DNA of 64,000 nucleotides from Mycobacterium simiae (lineage in GTDB: Bacteria; Actinomycetota; Actinomycetes; Mycobacteriales; Mycobacteriaceae), in contig NZ_AP022568.1 of NCBI RefSeq assembly GCF_010727605.1, forward strand, positions 4,898,001 through 4,962,000, read 5' to 3'. Position numbers and translations under genes: made by a program. Shown here in pieces: positions 35,300 to 48,631 of the stretch. The notes beneath the pieces are model-generated. The model saw only the letters and a program-made list of their open reading frames with translations, did no database searches and had not been told where the DNA came from. The first letter of the stretch is position 1, and the number at the start of each line of letters is the position of its first letter.

Positions 35300-35314
35300 G
35301 ATACGGTCTGTATC
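35300..35314. promoter_or_regulatory. TetR-type operator between monooxygenase and regulator
   Basis: GATAC-GGTCT-GTATC is a 15-bp inverted repeat with flanking TA bases partly symmetric. It lies 25 bp from the monooxygenase start and 34 bp from the TetR start, where a repressor would block both promoters. TATCCT (35311-35316) could be the -10 box of the regulator. The form GATAC-N5-GTATC is common for TetR repressors that control flavin monooxygenases. Confidence 0.65.
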
Positions 35315-35347
35315 CTATGACCGTAACCGCGAGTGTTAGGAAACGCA

Positions 35348-35953
35348 ATGTCTCTTAATTCGACCGGGGGTCAGCAACGTCGCCGGGGCGCAGTCCTGGA
35401 AGAGGCGCTCTTGGACGCCGCATGGCTGGAGCTGACCGAACGCGGTTACGACGAGATGACCATCGACGCGGTTGCCGTGCGCGCGGGCACGAGTCGCGCT
35501 GTGCTCTACCGCCGCTGGCCCAACAAACAGGAACTGGTGCTGGCCACCCTGGTGCACGAGGTGGGCAAGGATGTCGTGGTCATGCCCGACACCGGCAGTC
35601 TCCGTGGCGACGTCATCGAGCTGCTTCGGCAAGCCAACAAGCTCAGGGTGGGGTTGGCGACGGCGTTGATGACCCGGCTGGGCGGCTTCTACCGGCAGAC
35701 CGGCCGCAGCCTGGCCGACCTGCGGGCGTTCGTCCTGGGCGACCGCGACGCCGTCCTGGAGCAAGTCATCCAACGCGCCATCGACCGCGGCGAAATCGAG
35801 CCGCAACAGGTCACCGACCGGATCGCGCGCCTGCCCGTGGAGCTGTTTCGCTATGAGATCCTGATGACGCTGCAGCCGTTGTCCGAGGCGACGATCGAGG
35901 AGATCGTCGACACCATCTTTTTGCCTTTGCTCGAGTCGCGTAAGGAGCGGTAA
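35348..35953 (+). CDS. TetR-family transcriptional regulator
   Basis: 201 residues from ATG 35348 (AGGA upstream). HTH: LLDAAWLELTERGYDEMTIDAVAVRAGTSRAVLYRRWPNK, the RWPNK ending being typical of TetR/AcrR subgroups with TetR_C-type effector domains. Likely represses itself and the divergent monooxygenase through the palindrome at 35300. Followed 104 bp later by murE. Confidence 0.9.
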   Translation: MSLNSTGGQQRRRGAVLEEALLDAAWLELTERGYDEMTIDAVAVRAGTSRAVLYRRWPNKQELVLATLVHEVGKDVVVMPDTGSLRGDVIELLRQANKLRVGLATALMTRLGGFYRQTGRSLADLRAFVLGDRDAVLEQVIQRAIDRGEIEPQQVTDRIARLPVELFRYEILMTLQPLSEATIEEIVDTIFLPLLESRKER

Positions 35954-36057
35954 CGCGCCCATCCGGGCGCGGGACGCCGCGATCGCAGATGACCACGGTG
36001 CCTGCTCCTCCTCGGTAGGGTGTCATGGCCGATCATGGCTGACGGAGGTGGTGCTCA

Positions 36058-37617
36058 GTGTCGGTGCCGATGGCGCTGCGGCCGAACGGGGTTGCGGGGG
36101 TGCGGTTGCCCGCCCTGGCCGCGCAGGTCGGGGCGGTGGTGGCCGACGGCGCAGCCGCGGCCTCCGACCTCGCCGTCACCGGCGTGACGCTTCGCGCCCA
36201 GGACGTGCGGCCCGGTGACCTGTTCGCCGCGCTGCCCGGCTCGGCCACCCACGGCGCCCGCTACGCCGGCGACGCGATCGAACGCGGGGCCGTCGCGGTG
36301 CTCACCGACGCGGTCGGGGTGTCCGAGATGCGCGAGATGTCCGGCGAGATCTCCGGCGCCGCGGCGGTGCCGACGCTGGTGCACCCGTCCCCGCGCGGCG
36401 TGCTGGGCGAGCTCGCCGCGACGGTGTACGGCAACCCGTCGGCCCGGATCGCGGTGATCGGCATCACCGGCACGTCCGGCAAGACCACCACGACCTACCT
36501 CGTCGAGGCCGGCCTGCGGGCCGGCGGCCGTACCGCCGGACTGATCGGCACCATCGGCATCCGCGTCGACGGCACCGACATCCCCAGCGCCCTGACCACG
36601 CCCGAGGCTCCCGCGTTGCAGGCGATGCTGGCCGCGATGGCCGAGCGTGGGGTGGACACCGCCGTCATGGAGGTCTCCAGCCACGCCCTGACCCTGGGCC
36701 GGGTCGACGGCACGGGGTTCGCGGTCGGCGGGTTCACCAACCTGTCCCGTGATCACCTCGACTTTCACGCCACCATGGCCGATTATTTCCACGCCAAGGC
36801 CCTGCTGTTCGACCCGCACTCGCCGCTGCACGCCCACCAGGCCGTGGTCTGTGTCGACGACGACGCCGGCCGGGCGATGGCCGCGCTGGCCGTCGACCCG
36901 GTCACGGTCAGCGCCGCCGGCCACCCCGCACACTGGCGTGCCATCGACGTGGCGCCGACGGGCGCGGCGGGCCAGGAGTTCACTGCTGTCGACCCGGCCG
37001 GCGGCCGGCACCGCATCGGCATCCGGCTGACCGGCGCCTACAACATCGCCAATTGTCTTGTGGCACTGGCTATTCTGGACGCGGTCGGGGTGTCGCCGGA
37101 ACGGGCGGCGGCTGGACTGGCGGACACCCGCGTTCCGGGCCGGCTGGAGGAGATCGACCGCGGCCAGGATTTCCTCGCCCTCGTCGACTACGCGCACAAG
37201 CCCGGCGCGCTGCGCGCCGTCTTGACCACCCTGCAGCGGCCGGGACGACGCGTGGCGGTGGTATTCGGCGCGGGCGGGGACCGCGACCCAGGTAAGCGGG
37301 CGCCGATGGGCGCCGTCGCCGCCGAGCTGGCCGACCTGGTGGTCGTCACCGACGACAATCCGCGCAGCGAAGATCCCGCGGCCATCCGAGGCGAAATCTT
37401 GCGCGGCACCAACGACGGCAAGGCCAACGTGGTCGAGATCGGCGACCGACGCACCGCCATCCGGCACGCGGTCGGCTGGGCCGGTCCCGGCGACGTGGTG
37501 TTGATCGCGGGCAAGGGCCACGAAACCGGGCAGCGCGTCGGCGATCTGGTCCGCCCGTTCGACGACCGGGTGGAGCTGGCCGCAGCGCTGGACCACCGCC
37601 GCGAGGCGCACCGATGA
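36058..37617 (+). CDS. murE: UDP-MurNAc-L-Ala-D-Glu:meso-diaminopimelate ligase
   Basis: 519 residues. Adds meso-DAP to the peptidoglycan precursor, ATP-dependent, cytosolic. ATP loop [14 protein letters not shown]; substrate loops SSHAL and [18 protein letters not shown] is the meso-DAP-specific signature, confirming a DAP-type wall. GTG start at 36058 with GGAGG about 10 bp upstream; an in-frame GTG/ATG a few codons later is possible. murF overlaps its stop by 4 bp. The interval before it (35954-36057) probably holds a promoter for the mur-fts block. Confidence 0.96.
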   Translation: MSVPMALRPNGVAGVRLPALAAQVGAVVADGAAAASDLAVTGVTLRAQDVRPGDLFAALPGSATHGARYAGDAIERGAVAVLTDAVGVSEMREMSGEISGAAAVPTLVHPSPRGVLGELAATVYGNPSARIAVIGITGTSGKTTTTYLVEAGLRAGGRTAGLIGTIGIRVDGTDIPSALTTPEAPALQAMLAAMAERGVDTAVMEVSSHALTLGRVDGTGFAVGGFTNLSRDHLDFHATMADYFHAKALLFDPHSPLHAHQAVVCVDDDAGRAMAALAVDPVTVSAAGHPAHWRAIDVAPTGAAGQEFTAVDPAGGRHRIGIRLTGAYNIANCLVALAILDAVGVSPERAAAGLADTRVPGRLEEIDRGQDFLALVDYAHKPGALRAVLTTLQRPGRRVAVVFGAGGDRDPGKRAPMGAVAAELADLVVVTDDNPRSEDPAAIRGEILRGTNDGKANVVEIGDRRTAIRHAVGWAGPGDVVLIAGKGHETGQRVGDLVRPFDDRVELAAALDHRREAHR

Positions 37618-39185
37618 TCGACCTGACCGTCGCCCAGATCGCCGAAATCGTCGGCGGCACACTGGCCGACATCTCGGCGCGGGACGCCGCGCAGCTGCGC
37701 GTCACCGGCACCGTCGAATTCGATTCGCGATTGGTGGGGCCCGGTGGGCTGTTCTTGGCGCTGCCCGGCGCCCGCGCCGACGGGCACGACCACGCCGCTG
37801 CGGCGGTGGCCGCCGGCGCGGTCGCGGTGCTGGCCGCGCGGCCGGTCGGGGTGCCCGCCATCGTGGTGACCCCGCACGGGGCGTCCGGATCGCGAGCCGG
37901 CGTGCTCGAGCACGACGTCGACGGTTCGGGTGCCGCGGTGCTAGCCGCGCTGTCCAAGCTGGCCACGGCGGTGGCCGAGGAGCTGGTGGCCGGCGGGCTG
38001 ACCATCATCGGGATCACCGGCTCGTCGGGCAAGACCTCGACGAAAGACCTAGTGGCCGCCGTGCTGGCGCCGCTGGGGAACGTGGTGGCCCCGCCGGGAT
38101 CGTTCAACAACGAGCTCGGCCATCCCTGGACGGTGCTCCGCGCGACACGCGAGACCGATTACCTCGTCCTGGAGCTGTCGGCGCGCCATCCCGGCAATAT
38201 CGCCGCACTGGCGCGAATCGCCCCGCCCGCAATCGGCGTGGTACTCAACGTGGGCACCGCCCATCTCGGCGAGTTCGGCTCACGCGAGGCGATAGCTCAA
38301 ACAAAATCCGAACTGCCCCAAGCGATTCCGTCGAGTGGTGCGGTGATCCTCAACGTCGACGACCCGGCCGTGGCGGCCATGGCCCAGGTCAGCTCGGCCC
38401 AGGTGGTGCGGGTCAGCCGGGCCAGCCACACCGACTCCGGGCGCAGCGACGTCTGGGCCGAAGGCGTGTCGTTGGACGAGTTCGCCAGGCCGCGCTTTAC
38501 CCTGCACGCGATGGACGCGCCAGGCGCTGCGCACACCGAGGTGCAACTCGGGGTGTCCGGCGAACACCAGGTCATCAACGCGCTGTGTGCCGGCGCGGTG
38601 GCCCTGCGGTGCGGCGCCGGCCTCGAGCAGATCGCGGCGTCGCTGGCCGCGGCCGAGCCGGTGTCCCGACACCGGATGCACGTGACCACCCGCCCGGACG
38701 GGGTGACCGTCATCGACGACGCCTACAACGCCAACCCCGACTCGATGCGCGCCGGACTGCAGGCGCTGGCCTGGATCGCCTCCGGCGGGTCGACGCAAGG
38801 CGCGGCGCGGCGACGCAGCTGGGCGGTGCTGGGCGAGATGGCCGAACTCGGCGCGGATGCGGTAACCGAGCACGATCGCATCGGTCGGCTGGCGGTGCGC
38901 TTAGATGTGTCTCGACTTGTTGTCGTCGGAACGGGGAGGTCGGTAGCCGCGATGCACCATGCTGCGGTCCTGGAAGGGGCGTGGGGTTCGTGGGGCGCTT
39001 CCGGCGAGCGGGGGGCGGTCAACGTGGCCGACGCCGACGCGGCCATGGACCTGTTGCGGGCCGAACTGCGGCCCGGTGACGTGGTTTTGGTGAAGGCGTC
39101 GAACTCCGCCGGACTCGGTGCCCTGGCCGAGGCGCTCGCTGAGACGCTGGTTGACGCCGACCCCGAAGGCAGGGCTCGCCCGTGA
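37614..39185 (+). CDS. murF: UDP-MurNAc-tripeptide:D-Ala-D-Ala ligase
   Basis: 523 residues. Adds D-Ala-D-Ala to complete UDP-MurNAc-pentapeptide. ATP loop [30 protein letters not shown] and [14 protein letters not shown] are canonical. The C-terminal part has an insertion around [15 protein letters not shown] compared with the core fold. ATGA overlap with murE, GTGA overlap with mraY. Confidence 0.96.
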   Translation: MIDLTVAQIAEIVGGTLADISARDAAQLRVTGTVEFDSRLVGPGGLFLALPGARADGHDHAAAAVAAGAVAVLAARPVGVPAIVVTPHGASGSRAGVLEHDVDGSGAAVLAALSKLATAVAEELVAGGLTIIGITGSSGKTSTKDLVAAVLAPLGNVVAPPGSFNNELGHPWTVLRATRETDYLVLELSARHPGNIAALARIAPPAIGVVLNVGTAHLGEFGSREAIAQTKSELPQAIPSSGAVILNVDDPAVAAMAQVSSAQVVRVSRASHTDSGRSDVWAEGVSLDEFARPRFTLHAMDAPGAAHTEVQLGVSGEHQVINALCAGAVALRCGAGLEQIAASLAAAEPVSRHRMHVTTRPDGVTVIDDAYNANPDSMRAGLQALAWIASGGSTQGAARRRSWAVLGEMAELGADAVTEHDRIGRLAVRLDVSRLVVVGTGRSVAAMHHAAVLEGAWGSWGASGERGAVNVADADAAMDLLRAELRPGDVVLVKASNSAGLGALAEALAETLVDADPEGRARP

Positions 39186-40261
39186 GGCAGATCCTGGTTG
39201 CCGTCGCGATCGCCCTGACCGTTTCGATCCTGCTGACACCCGCGCTGATCCGGCTGTTCACCAAACAGGGCTTCGGTCACCAGATCCGCGAAGACGGCCC
39301 GCCCAGCCACCACACCAAACGCGGCACCCCCTCGATGGGCGGGGTGGCGATCCTGGCCGGGCTGTGGGCCGGCTACCTGGGCACCCACCTGGCCGGGCTG
39401 GCCTTCGACGGCGAAGGCGTTACCGCCTCGGGTCTACTGGTGCTGGGGCTGGCCACCATCCTGGGCGGCGTCGGGTTCCTCGACGACCTGATCAAGATCC
39501 GCCGGTCGCGCAACCTGGGGCTGAACAAGACCGCCAAGACGGTCGGCCAGATCCTGGCCGCGGTGCTGTTCGGCGTATTGGTCCTGGGCTTCCACAACGC
39601 CAACGGCCTGACACCGGCCAGCGCCGATCTGTCCTATGTGCGCGAAATCGCCACTGTCACACTGGCTCCCGGGCTGTTTGTGCTGTTCTGCGTGATCGTC
39701 GTCAGCGCCTGGTCCAACGCCGTCAACTTCACCGACGGCCTGGACGGCTTGGCTGCGGGCTGCATGGCGATGGTGACCGGCGCCTACGTGCTGATCACGT
39801 TCTGGCAGTACCGCAACGCGTGCGCCACGGCGCCGGGGCTGGGCTGCTACAACGTGCGCGACCCGCTGGATCTGGCGATCGTGGCCGCCGCGACCGCGGG
39901 CGCCTGCATCGGTTTCCTGTGGTGGAACGCCGCGCCGGCCAAGATCTTCATGGGCGACACCGGCTCGCTTGCCCTGGGCGGGATCATCGCGGGGTTGTCG
40001 GTCACCAGCCGCACCGAGATCCTCGCCGTCGTGCTGGGGTCGTTGTTTGTCGCCGAGGTCACCTCGGTCGTGCTGCAGATCCTGACCTTCCGCACTACCG
40101 GGCGCCGGGTATTCCGGATGGCGCCGTTCCACCACCATTTCGAGTTGAGCGGCTGGGCCGAAACGACGGTGATCATCCGCTTCTGGCTGCTCACCGCGAT
40201 CGCGTGCGGCCTGGGTGTGGCCCTGTTCTACGGTGAGTGGCTCGCCACGATCGGCGCGTGA
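39182..40261 (+). CDS. mraY: Phospho-MurNAc-pentapeptide translocase (MraY/MurX)
   Basis: 359 residues, about ten membrane helices. Makes lipid I by moving phospho-MurNAc-pentapeptide to decaprenyl phosphate at the inner face. Conserved sites: [11 protein letters not shown] (the catalytic Asp pair), [15 protein letters not shown], and the C-terminal [14 protein letters not shown]. Target of capuramycin- and muraymycin-type inhibitors. GTG start overlapping murF as GTGA; murD starts 1 bp after its stop. Confidence 0.97.
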   Translation: MRQILVAVAIALTVSILLTPALIRLFTKQGFGHQIREDGPPSHHTKRGTPSMGGVAILAGLWAGYLGTHLAGLAFDGEGVTASGLLVLGLATILGGVGFLDDLIKIRRSRNLGLNKTAKTVGQILAAVLFGVLVLGFHNANGLTPASADLSYVREIATVTLAPGLFVLFCVIVVSAWSNAVNFTDGLDGLAAGCMAMVTGAYVLITFWQYRNACATAPGLGCYNVRDPLDLAIVAAATAGACIGFLWWNAAPAKIFMGDTGSLALGGIIAGLSVTSRTEILAVVLGSLFVAEVTSVVLQILTFRTTGRRVFRMAPFHHHFELSGWAETTVIIRFWLLTAIACGLGVALFYGEWLATIGA

Positions 40262-40262
40262 C

Positions 40263-41720
40263 ATGCCGGAGCTGGAACCGTTGGCTCCGCTCTCTGCAGG
40301 AGCGCCCGTCCTGATCGCCGGTGCCCGGGTGACCGGCCGTGCCATCCTCGGCGCGTTGCAACGCTTCGGCGCGGCGGCCACGTTATGCGACGACGACCCG
40401 GACATGCTGCGCCCCTACGCCGAGCGCGGCGTCGCCACCGTGGACCCGGCGACCGCGATCCGGCGGATCGCCGACTACGCGCTGGTCGTCACCAGTCCGG
40501 GGTTCCAGCCGTCGGCGCCGGTGTTGGCCGCGGCGGCCGCCGCGGGCCTGCCGATCTGGGGTGACGTCGAGTTGGCCTGGCGGCTGGACGCCGCGGCCTG
40601 TTACGGCACGCCGCGGCGCTGGCTGGTCGTCACCGGCACCAATGGCAAGACGACGACGACGTCGATGCTGCACGCCATGCTGGTCGCCGGGGGCCGGCGC
40701 AGCCTGTTATGCGGCAACATCGGCGACCCAATTCTCGACGTGCTGGACCAGCCGGGTGACCTGCTGGCCGTCGAACTGTCGAGCTTTCAGCTCTTCTGGG
40801 CGCCGTCGCTGCGGCCCGAGGCGGGCGTGGTGCTCAACATCGCCGAGGACCACCTGGATTGGCATGCGTCGATGGCGGAGTACACCGCGGCCAAGGCCCG
40901 GGTGCTGGGCGGGCGGGTGGCTGTGGTCGGGCTCGACGATCGCCGGGCTGCCGCCCTGCTGGACACCGCGGCGGCGCCGGTGCGGACCGGTTTCCGGCTG
41001 GGCGAACCGGCGGCGGGGGAGCTGGGCGTGCGCGACGGCCAGCTCGTCGACCGCGCCTTCGCTGATGACCTGACGCTGCTGCCAGCGGCGGCGATCCCGG
41101 TGCCAGGCCCGGTCGGCGTGCTGGACACGCTGGCGGCGGCGGCGCTGGCTCGCAGCGTCGACGTGCCCGCGGCCGCCATCGCAAACGCCGTCGCGACCTT
41201 TCGGCCGGGCCGGCACCGCAGCGAAGTGGTCGCGGTGGCCGACGGGATCACCTACGTCGACGACTCGAAGGCCACCAACCCACACGCCGCCGAGGCCTCG
41301 GTGCTGGCCTACCCGCGGGTCGTGTGGCTGGCCGGCGGTCTGCTCAAGGGCGCCTCGCTGGACGCGGAGGTGTCCAGGATCGCATCGCGCCTGGTCGGCG
41401 CGGTGCTGATGGGTCGGGATCGCCAAGAGGTTGCCGAGGCGTTATCGCGACACGCGCCCGATGTCCCCGTCGTCCAGGTTGTGACAGGCGAGGATGCTGG
41501 TATGCATGCGACTGCTGATACTGATGTGACAAAAGTTGATAATGCGGGGGATAGTCTCGGTGTTCGCGTGATGACCGCAGCTGTGGCCGCGGCTAGGGAG
41601 CTGGCAAAGCCTGGCGACACGGTGTTGCTGGCACCCGCGGGGGCATCGTTCGACCAGTTCAGCAGCTATGCCGACCGGGGTGACGCGTTCGCGGCCGCCG
41701 TTCGCGCGGCGCTGCGGTAG
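40263..41720 (+). CDS. murD: UDP-MurNAc-L-Ala:D-glutamate ligase
   Basis: 485 residues. Adds D-Glu to UDP-MurNAc-L-Ala. ATP loop [24 protein letters not shown] and [12 protein letters not shown] are the Mur ligase signatures. ATG 40263 directly follows the mraY stop. A stretch at about 41478-41570, coding [21 protein letters not shown], has far more A/T and rarer codons (ACTGCTGATACTGATG) than the rest; it lies in a loop of domain 3 that varies among mycobacteria. Confidence 0.95.
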   Translation: MPELEPLAPLSAGAPVLIAGARVTGRAILGALQRFGAAATLCDDDPDMLRPYAERGVATVDPATAIRRIADYALVVTSPGFQPSAPVLAAAAAAGLPIWGDVELAWRLDAAACYGTPRRWLVVTGTNGKTTTTSMLHAMLVAGGRRSLLCGNIGDPILDVLDQPGDLLAVELSSFQLFWAPSLRPEAGVVLNIAEDHLDWHASMAEYTAAKARVLGGRVAVVGLDDRRAAALLDTAAAPVRTGFRLGEPAAGELGVRDGQLVDRAFADDLTLLPAAAIPVPGPVGVLDTLAAAALARSVDVPAAAIANAVATFRPGRHRSEVVAVADGITYVDDSKATNPHAAEASVLAYPRVVWLAGGLLKGASLDAEVSRIASRLVGAVLMGRDRQEVAEALSRHAPDVPVVQVVTGEDAGMHATADTDVTKVDNAGDSLGVRVMTAAVAAARELAKPGDTVLLAPAGASFDQFSSYADRGDAFAAAVRAALR

Positions 41721-41726
41721 GCGGGC

Positions 41727-43546
<1,820 letters not shown>

Positions 43547-43550
<4 letters not shown>

Positions 43551-44779
43551 ACCACCAGATCAAGGAGTCGGCCGGCGGGCAGGGGAGCAGTCCCTCGCCC
43601 GCCGGTGCCGCATCACCGGGCCCGGCATTGGCTGAAGGCGCCGTGTCGGTCGTGCTGGCCGGCGGCGGCACCGCCGGCCATGTGGAGCCGGCGATGGCCG
43701 TCGCCGACGCACTCAAAGCGCTGGATCCCAGGGTCCGGATCACCGCGCTGGGTACGGCCCGCGGTCTCGAGACCCGGCTGGTGCCCGAACGCGGCTACCA
43801 CCTCGAACTGATCACTCCGGTGCCGTTGCCACGCAAACCCAGCGGCGACCTGGCCCGGTTGCCACCCCGCGTGTGGCGCGCGGTGCGGGAGACCCGCGCG
43901 GTGCTCGACGACGTCGCCGCCGACGTGGTGATCGGGTTCGGCGGCTACGTCGCCCTGCCGGCCTACCTGGCCGCACGCGGGCTGCCGGCTGGTCGGCGGC
44001 GGCGCATCCCGGTGGTAATCCACGAGGCCAACGCCCGCGCCGGGCTGGCGAACCGGGTCGGCGCCCGCACCGCCGACCGAGTCCTATCCGCGGTGCCGGA
44101 TTCCGGGCTGCGGGGTGCGGAGGTGGTGGGCGTGCCAGTCCGGGCGGCCATCACCACGTTGGATCGCGCGGCGCTGCGCCCCCAGGCCCGGCGACATTTC
44201 GGGTTTGCCGCCGACGCGCGGGTGCTGCTGGTGTTCGGCGGCTCCCAGGGCGCGGTCTCGCTGAACCGCGCGGTGTCGGCCGCGGCCGCACAGTTGGCCG
44301 CCGGGGGCGTCTCGGTATTGCACGCACACGGGCCCAAGAACACCCTCGACCTGCGCGAGCCCGACGACGGTGATCCGCCGTACCGAGCGGTGCCCTACCT
44401 GGACCGGATGGATCTGGCCTACGCGGCGGCGGACCTGGTCATCTGCCGCTCCGGGGCGATGACGGTCGCCGAGGTATCGGCCGTCGGGCTGCCGGCGATC
44501 TATGTGCCGCTGCCGATCGGCAACGGCGAGCAGCGGCTCAACGCGCTGCCGGTGGTGCACGCGGGGGGCGGCATGGTCATCCCCGACGGCGTGTTGACGG
44601 CGGAGCTGGTGGCCCGCGAGGTCACCGGCCTGCTGAGCGATCCGCCGCGGCTGGCGGCGATGACTGCGGCCGCCGCGCGGGTGGGCCATCGTGACGCGGC
44701 GCGGCAGGTCGCCGAGGCCGCGCTGGACCTGGCCCGCCACGCACGTGATGGGGGGCCGGCCGCCAGGAGGCTGCGGTGA
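43547..44779 (+). CDS. murG: UDP-GlcNAc transferase MurG (lipid II synthase)
   Basis: 410 residues, GT28 family, GT-B fold on the inner membrane face. Adds GlcNAc to lipid I. The N-terminal loop [50 protein letters not shown], and [38 protein letters not shown] donor site are typical. The ~30 residues before VVLAGGG are not conserved, so a later start is possible; GTG 43547 was chosen for its GTGA overlap with ftsW. Confidence 0.95.
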
Positions 44780-46254
44780 CGTTCGCCGACCGGTTGCCGC
44801 CCGAGCTTCACAGGGTGCATATGGTCGGCATCGGGGGAGCCGGAATGTCTGGTGTCGCCCGCATCCTGTTGGACCGCGGCGTGCAGGTATCCGGGTCGGA
44901 TGCCAAGGAATCGCGCGGTGTGCACGCGCTGCGGGCCCGCGGCGCGCTGATCCGCATCGGCCACGACGCGTCGGCGCTGGATCTGCTGCCCGGCGGCGCG
45001 ACCGCCGTCGTCACCACCCACGCCGCCATCCCGAAGACCAACCCGGAGCTGGTCGAGGCTCGGCGACGGGGCATTCCGGTGCTGTTGCGCCCGGCCGTGC
45101 TGGCCATGCTGATGGCGGGGCGTACCACGCTGATGGTCACGGGCACCCACGGCAAGACGACGACGACGTCGATGCTGATCGTGGCGCTGCAGCAGTGCGG
45201 GCGCGACCCGTCGTTCGCGGTGGGCGGCGACCTCGGCGAGGCCGGCACCAACGCGCATCACGGCAGCGGTGACTGCTTCGTCGCCGAGGCCGACGAAAGT
45301 GACGGATCGCTGCTGGAATACACGCCCGACGTCGCGGTGGTCACCAACATCGAGGCCGATCACCTGGATTTCTACGGCAGCAACGACGCCTACGTCGCGG
45401 TATTCGATTCCTTCGTCGAGCGGCTGGCCCCGGGCGGGGCGCTGGTGGTCTGCACCGACGACCCCGGTGCAGCGGCGCTGGCCCGGCGCAGCAGCGAGTT
45501 GGGCATTCGGGTGTTGCGTTATGGCAGTGCGCCGCAAGGGGATTCGGAATTGGCGGCCACCCTGCTGTCGTGGGAGCAACAGGGCACCGGGGCCGTCGCG
45601 ACGATCCGAGTGCGCTCCGATCCGGCGCCGGCGGCGGTGCGGTCGATGCGGTTGTCGGTGCCCGGGCGACACATGGCGCTCAATGCGCTGGGCGCTCTGC
45701 TGGCCGCGGTGGAGGTGGGTGCCCCGGTGGAGCAGGTGCTGGACGGCCTGGCCGGTTTCGAGGGCGTACGGCGCCGCTTCGAACTGGTCGGCACGGTGGG
45801 TTCGGTGCGCGTGTTCGACGACTACGCCCACCATCCGACCGAGATCGCCGCGACGCTGTCGGCGGTCCGGGCGGTTCTCGAGCAGGGCGGCGACGGCCGG
45901 TCGTTGGTCGTCTTCCAGCCCCACTTGTATTCGCGGACAAAGGCATTCGCAGAGGAATTCGGTCACGCTCTGGACAACGCCGACCAAGTGTTCGTGCTCG
46001 ACGTATATGGCGCCCGCGAACAGCCGCTGGCCGGGGTGAGCGGCGCGATCGTCGCCGAACACGTCAGCGCGCCGGTCAGCTACCTGCCGAACCTGTCGGC
46101 GGTCGCCGAGCAGGTAGCCGCGGCCGCCGGGCCGGGTGACGTCATCGTGACCATGGGCGCCGGCGACGTGACTCTGTTGGGGCCCGAGATCGTCGACGCG
46201 CTACGGACGCGGGCCAACCGCGGCGCGCCCGGGCAGTCCGGGGTGTTGCGATGA
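44776..46254 (+). CDS. murC: UDP-MurNAc:L-alanine ligase
   Basis: 492 residues. First Mur ligase, adds L-Ala to UDP-MurNAc. [18 protein letters not shown] at the N-terminus, ATP loop [28 protein letters not shown] and [14 protein letters not shown] are canonical. GTG start with AGGAGG upstream and a 4-bp overlap with murG; ftsQ overlaps its stop as ATGA. Confidence 0.97.
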   Translation: MTFADRLPPELHRVHMVGIGGAGMSGVARILLDRGVQVSGSDAKESRGVHALRARGALIRIGHDASALDLLPGGATAVVTTHAAIPKTNPELVEARRRGIPVLLRPAVLAMLMAGRTTLMVTGTHGKTTTTSMLIVALQQCGRDPSFAVGGDLGEAGTNAHHGSGDCFVAEADESDGSLLEYTPDVAVVTNIEADHLDFYGSNDAYVAVFDSFVERLAPGGALVVCTDDPGAAALARRSSELGIRVLRYGSAPQGDSELAATLLSWEQQGTGAVATIRVRSDPAPAAVRSMRLSVPGRHMALNALGALLAAVEVGAPVEQVLDGLAGFEGVRRRFELVGTVGSVRVFDDYAHHPTEIAATLSAVRAVLEQGGDGRSLVVFQPHLYSRTKAFAEEFGHALDNADQVFVLDVYGAREQPLAGVSGAIVAEHVSAPVSYLPNLSAVAEQVAAAAGPGDVIVTMGAGDVTLLGPEIVDALRTRANRGAPGQSGVLR

Positions 46255-47174
46255 CCGACCCGAACGCCGGGCAGCCCGACGCCGACACCGCGGTGACCGA
46301 ACCGATTGCCGTCCAGGAAGGCGAGGACGCCGCCGCGCCGGACGCTGTCGACTTCGAGGGCCCGCGCCGGCGCGCCCGCCGGGAGCGTGCCGAGCGTCGC
46401 GCCGCCCAGGCCCGGGCCACCGCCATCGAGGAGGCGCGCCGCGAGGCCAAGCGCCGCGCCGGTGGGCGCCTCGGCGCCACCCCACAGCCGAAAAAGCCTG
46501 CGCGCGGTGTGGTTCGCGGTCTGAAGATGCTGCTGGCGACGGTGCTGCTGGTGATCGTGGGGATTGGGTTGGCGTTGGTCCTCTACTTCACGCCGGTGAT
46601 GTCGGCGCGCGACATCGTTGTCGTCGGTACCGGGGCGGTGTCGCGCGAAGAGGTGCTCGATGCCGCCCAGGTGCGGGTCGGCACGCCGCTGTTGCAGATC
46701 AACACCAACCAGGTGGCCGACCGGATCGCCGCGATCCGCCGGGTGGCCAGCGCCCGCGTGCAACGGCAATACCCGTCCGCGCTGCGGATCACGATCGTCG
46801 AGCGAGTTCCGGTGGTGGTCAAGGACTTTGCCGACGGTCCGCACCTGTTCGATCGTGACGGCGTGGACTTCGCGACCGGCCCGCCACCGCCGGCGCTGCC
46901 GTATATCGACGTCGCCAGCCCCGGGCCGACCGATCCGACGACCAAGGCCGCGCTACAGGTGCTGCTGGCGCTGCGTCCCGAGGTTGCCGGGCAGGTCAGC
47001 CGCATCGCGGCGCCGTCGTTGGCCTCGATCACGCTCACGCTCGGCGATGGGCGAGTGGTGATCTGGGGGACCACCGACCGCACGGATGAGAAGGCCGAGA
47101 AGTTGGCCGCGTTGCTCACCCAGCCGGGCAAGACCTACGACGTGTCGAGCCCCGATCTGCCCACGGTGAAGTAG
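46251..47174 (+). CDS. ftsQ: Cell division protein FtsQ
   Basis: 307 residues. A long Arg/Ala-rich cytosolic N-terminus (~95 residues), one membrane helix ([23 protein letters not shown]), then the POTRA domain ([32 protein letters not shown]) and the FtsQ beta domain. Scaffold linking early and late divisome parts. Last gene of the overlapping run that starts at murE; ftsZ follows after 214 bp. Confidence 0.94.
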   Translation: MTDPNAGQPDADTAVTEPIAVQEGEDAAAPDAVDFEGPRRRARRERAERRAAQARATAIEEARREAKRRAGGRLGATPQPKKPARGVVRGLKMLLATVLLVIVGIGLALVLYFTPVMSARDIVVVGTGAVSREEVLDAAQVRVGTPLLQINTNQVADRIAAIRRVASARVQRQYPSALRITIVERVPVVVKDFADGPHLFDRDGVDFATGPPPPALPYIDVASPGPTDPTTKAALQVLLALRPEVAGQVSRIAAPSLASITLTLGDGRVVIWGTTDRTDEKAEKLAALLTQPGKTYDVSSPDLPTVK

Positions 47175-47388
47175 CGCTGCGCGCTGCGGCCGTGCCCTCG
47201 TGTGCAAAATTGCGGAAAATTTGCGCGCCGTGCGTCGGCGCGCCTGCAGGGATAGCGCGTGTCGTACCCATACCGTTCTGGTTGCACGGAACTACTTGAC
47301 ATAACTCTAACTCTATGGTTGAGGTTGAGAGTTTGCCAGGGAACCGCATAGCCCGGAAAACCGAATCCCCACCAGGGAGGAAGACGAG
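47175..47388 (+). promoter_or_regulatory. ftsZ promoter region
   Basis: 214 bp, AT-richer than flanks. TTGACA at 47296-47301 is a perfect -35 consensus; the following TAACTCTAACTCTATGGTTGAGG holds candidate -10 boxes, none at an ideal 17-bp spacing (TATGGT lies 12 bp away). The run is similar to the ftsZ upstream region I recall in other mycobacteria, where several promoters drive ftsZ on its own. CAGGGAGGAAG at 47373-47383 is the ribosome site. Confidence 0.5.
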
Positions 47389-48552
47389 ATGATGACCCCC
47401 CCGCATAACTACCTGGCCGTCATCAAGGTTGTGGGTATCGGTGGTGGCGGCGTCAACGCCGTCAACCGGATGATCGAGCAGGGCCTCAAGGGCGTGGAGT
47501 TCATCGCGATCAACACCGATGCCCAGGCATTGTTGATGAGCGATGCCGACGTCAAGCTCGATGTCGGCCGCGACTCCACCCGAGGATTGGGCGCCGGCGC
47601 CGACCCGGAGGTCGGACGCAAGGCGGCCGAGGACGCCAAGGACGAGATCGAAGAGCTGCTACGCGGTGCGGACATGGTGTTCGTCACGGCCGGTGAGGGC
47701 GGCGGCACTGGCACCGGCGGGGCGCCCGTGGTGGCCAGCATCGCCCGCAAGCTGGGCGCGCTGACCGTCGGCGTGGTCACCCGGCCGTTCTCGTTCGAGG
47801 GCAAGCGGCGCAGCAACCAGGCCGAGAACGGCATCAACGCCCTGCGCGAGAGCTGCGACACCCTGATCGTGATTCCCAACGACCGCCTGCTGCAGATGGG
47901 TGACGCCGCGGTGTCGCTGATGGACGCGTTCCGCAGCGCCGACGAGGTGCTGCTCAACGGTGTCCAGGGCATCACCGACCTGATCACCACGCCGGGTCTG
48001 ATCAACGTCGACTTCGCCGACGTGAAGGGAATCATGTCCGGCGCGGGCACCGCGCTGATGGGCATCGGCTCCGCACGCGGTGAGGGCCGGTCGCTCAAGG
48101 CCGCCGAGATCGCGATCAACTCGCCGCTGCTGGAGGCGTCGATGGAGGGCGCCCAGGGTGTCCTGATGTCGATCGCGGGCGGTAGCGACCTGGGCCTGTT
48201 CGAGATCAACGAGGCGGCGTCGCTGGTCCAGGATGCCGCCCACCAAGACGCGAACATCATCTTCGGCACCGTGATCGACGACTCACTGGGCGACGAGGTC
48301 CGGGTCACCGTGATCGCGGCGGGCTTCGACGCGGCCGGGCCCGGCCGCAAACCGGTGATCGGCGGTCCGGCCGAGAAGGGCGAGAAGACTGGCGGCGCGC
48401 ACCGCATCGAATCGGCCAAGGCCGGCAAGCTCACCTCGACGCTATTCGAGCCGGTCGACGCCGTCAGCGTGCCGGTGCATACCAACGGCGCGACGCTGAG
48501 TATCGGCGGCGATGACGACGATGTGGACGTCCCGCCGTTCATGCGCCGCTGA
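47389..48552 (+). CDS. ftsZ: Cell division GTPase FtsZ
   Basis: 387 residues, tubulin homologue forming the Z-ring. [16 protein letters not shown] and the tubulin loop [14 protein letters not shown] bind [15 protein letters not shown] and [13 protein letters not shown] contain the T7 catalytic Asp region. The C-terminal peptide [10 protein letters not shown] is the docking tail for SepF and FtsW. Two adjacent ATGs (47389, 47392); the first is used. Followed by a terminator-like hairpin. Confidence 0.98.
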   Translation: MMTPPHNYLAVIKVVGIGGGGVNAVNRMIEQGLKGVEFIAINTDAQALLMSDADVKLDVGRDSTRGLGAGADPEVGRKAAEDAKDEIEELLRGADMVFVTAGEGGGTGTGGAPVVASIARKLGALTVGVVTRPFSFEGKRRSNQAENGINALRESCDTLIVIPNDRLLQMGDAAVSLMDAFRSADEVLLNGVQGITDLITTPGLINVDFADVKGIMSGAGTALMGIGSARGEGRSLKAAEIAINSPLLEASMEGAQGVLMSIAGGSDLGLFEINEAASLVQDAAHQDANIIFGTVIDDSLGDEVRVTVIAAGFDAAGPGRKPVIGGPAEKGEKTGGAHRIESAKAGKLTSTLFEPVDAVSVPVHTNGATLSIGGDDDDVDVPPFMRR

Positions 48553-48573
48553 GAACGGACATGCCCGCGACTC

Positions 48574-48605
48574 CCGTCCCCGCCTACTGGGCGGGGACGG
48601 TTGTT
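48574..48605 (+). terminator. Terminator hairpin after ftsZ
   Basis: CCGTCCCCGCC (48574-48584) and GGCGGGGACGG (48590-48600) make an 11-bp perfect stem with a 5-nt loop TACTG, followed by TTGTT. Probably ends most ftsZ transcripts, leaving some read-through to pgeF. Confidence 0.7.
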
Positions 48606-48631
48606 CGGCAACGAATCCGGATACTGGTGCT

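Noticed and set aside
36055..37662. Long minus-strand frame opposite murE (535 codons)
   Set aside because: Same type of shadow; murE on the plus strand is certain.
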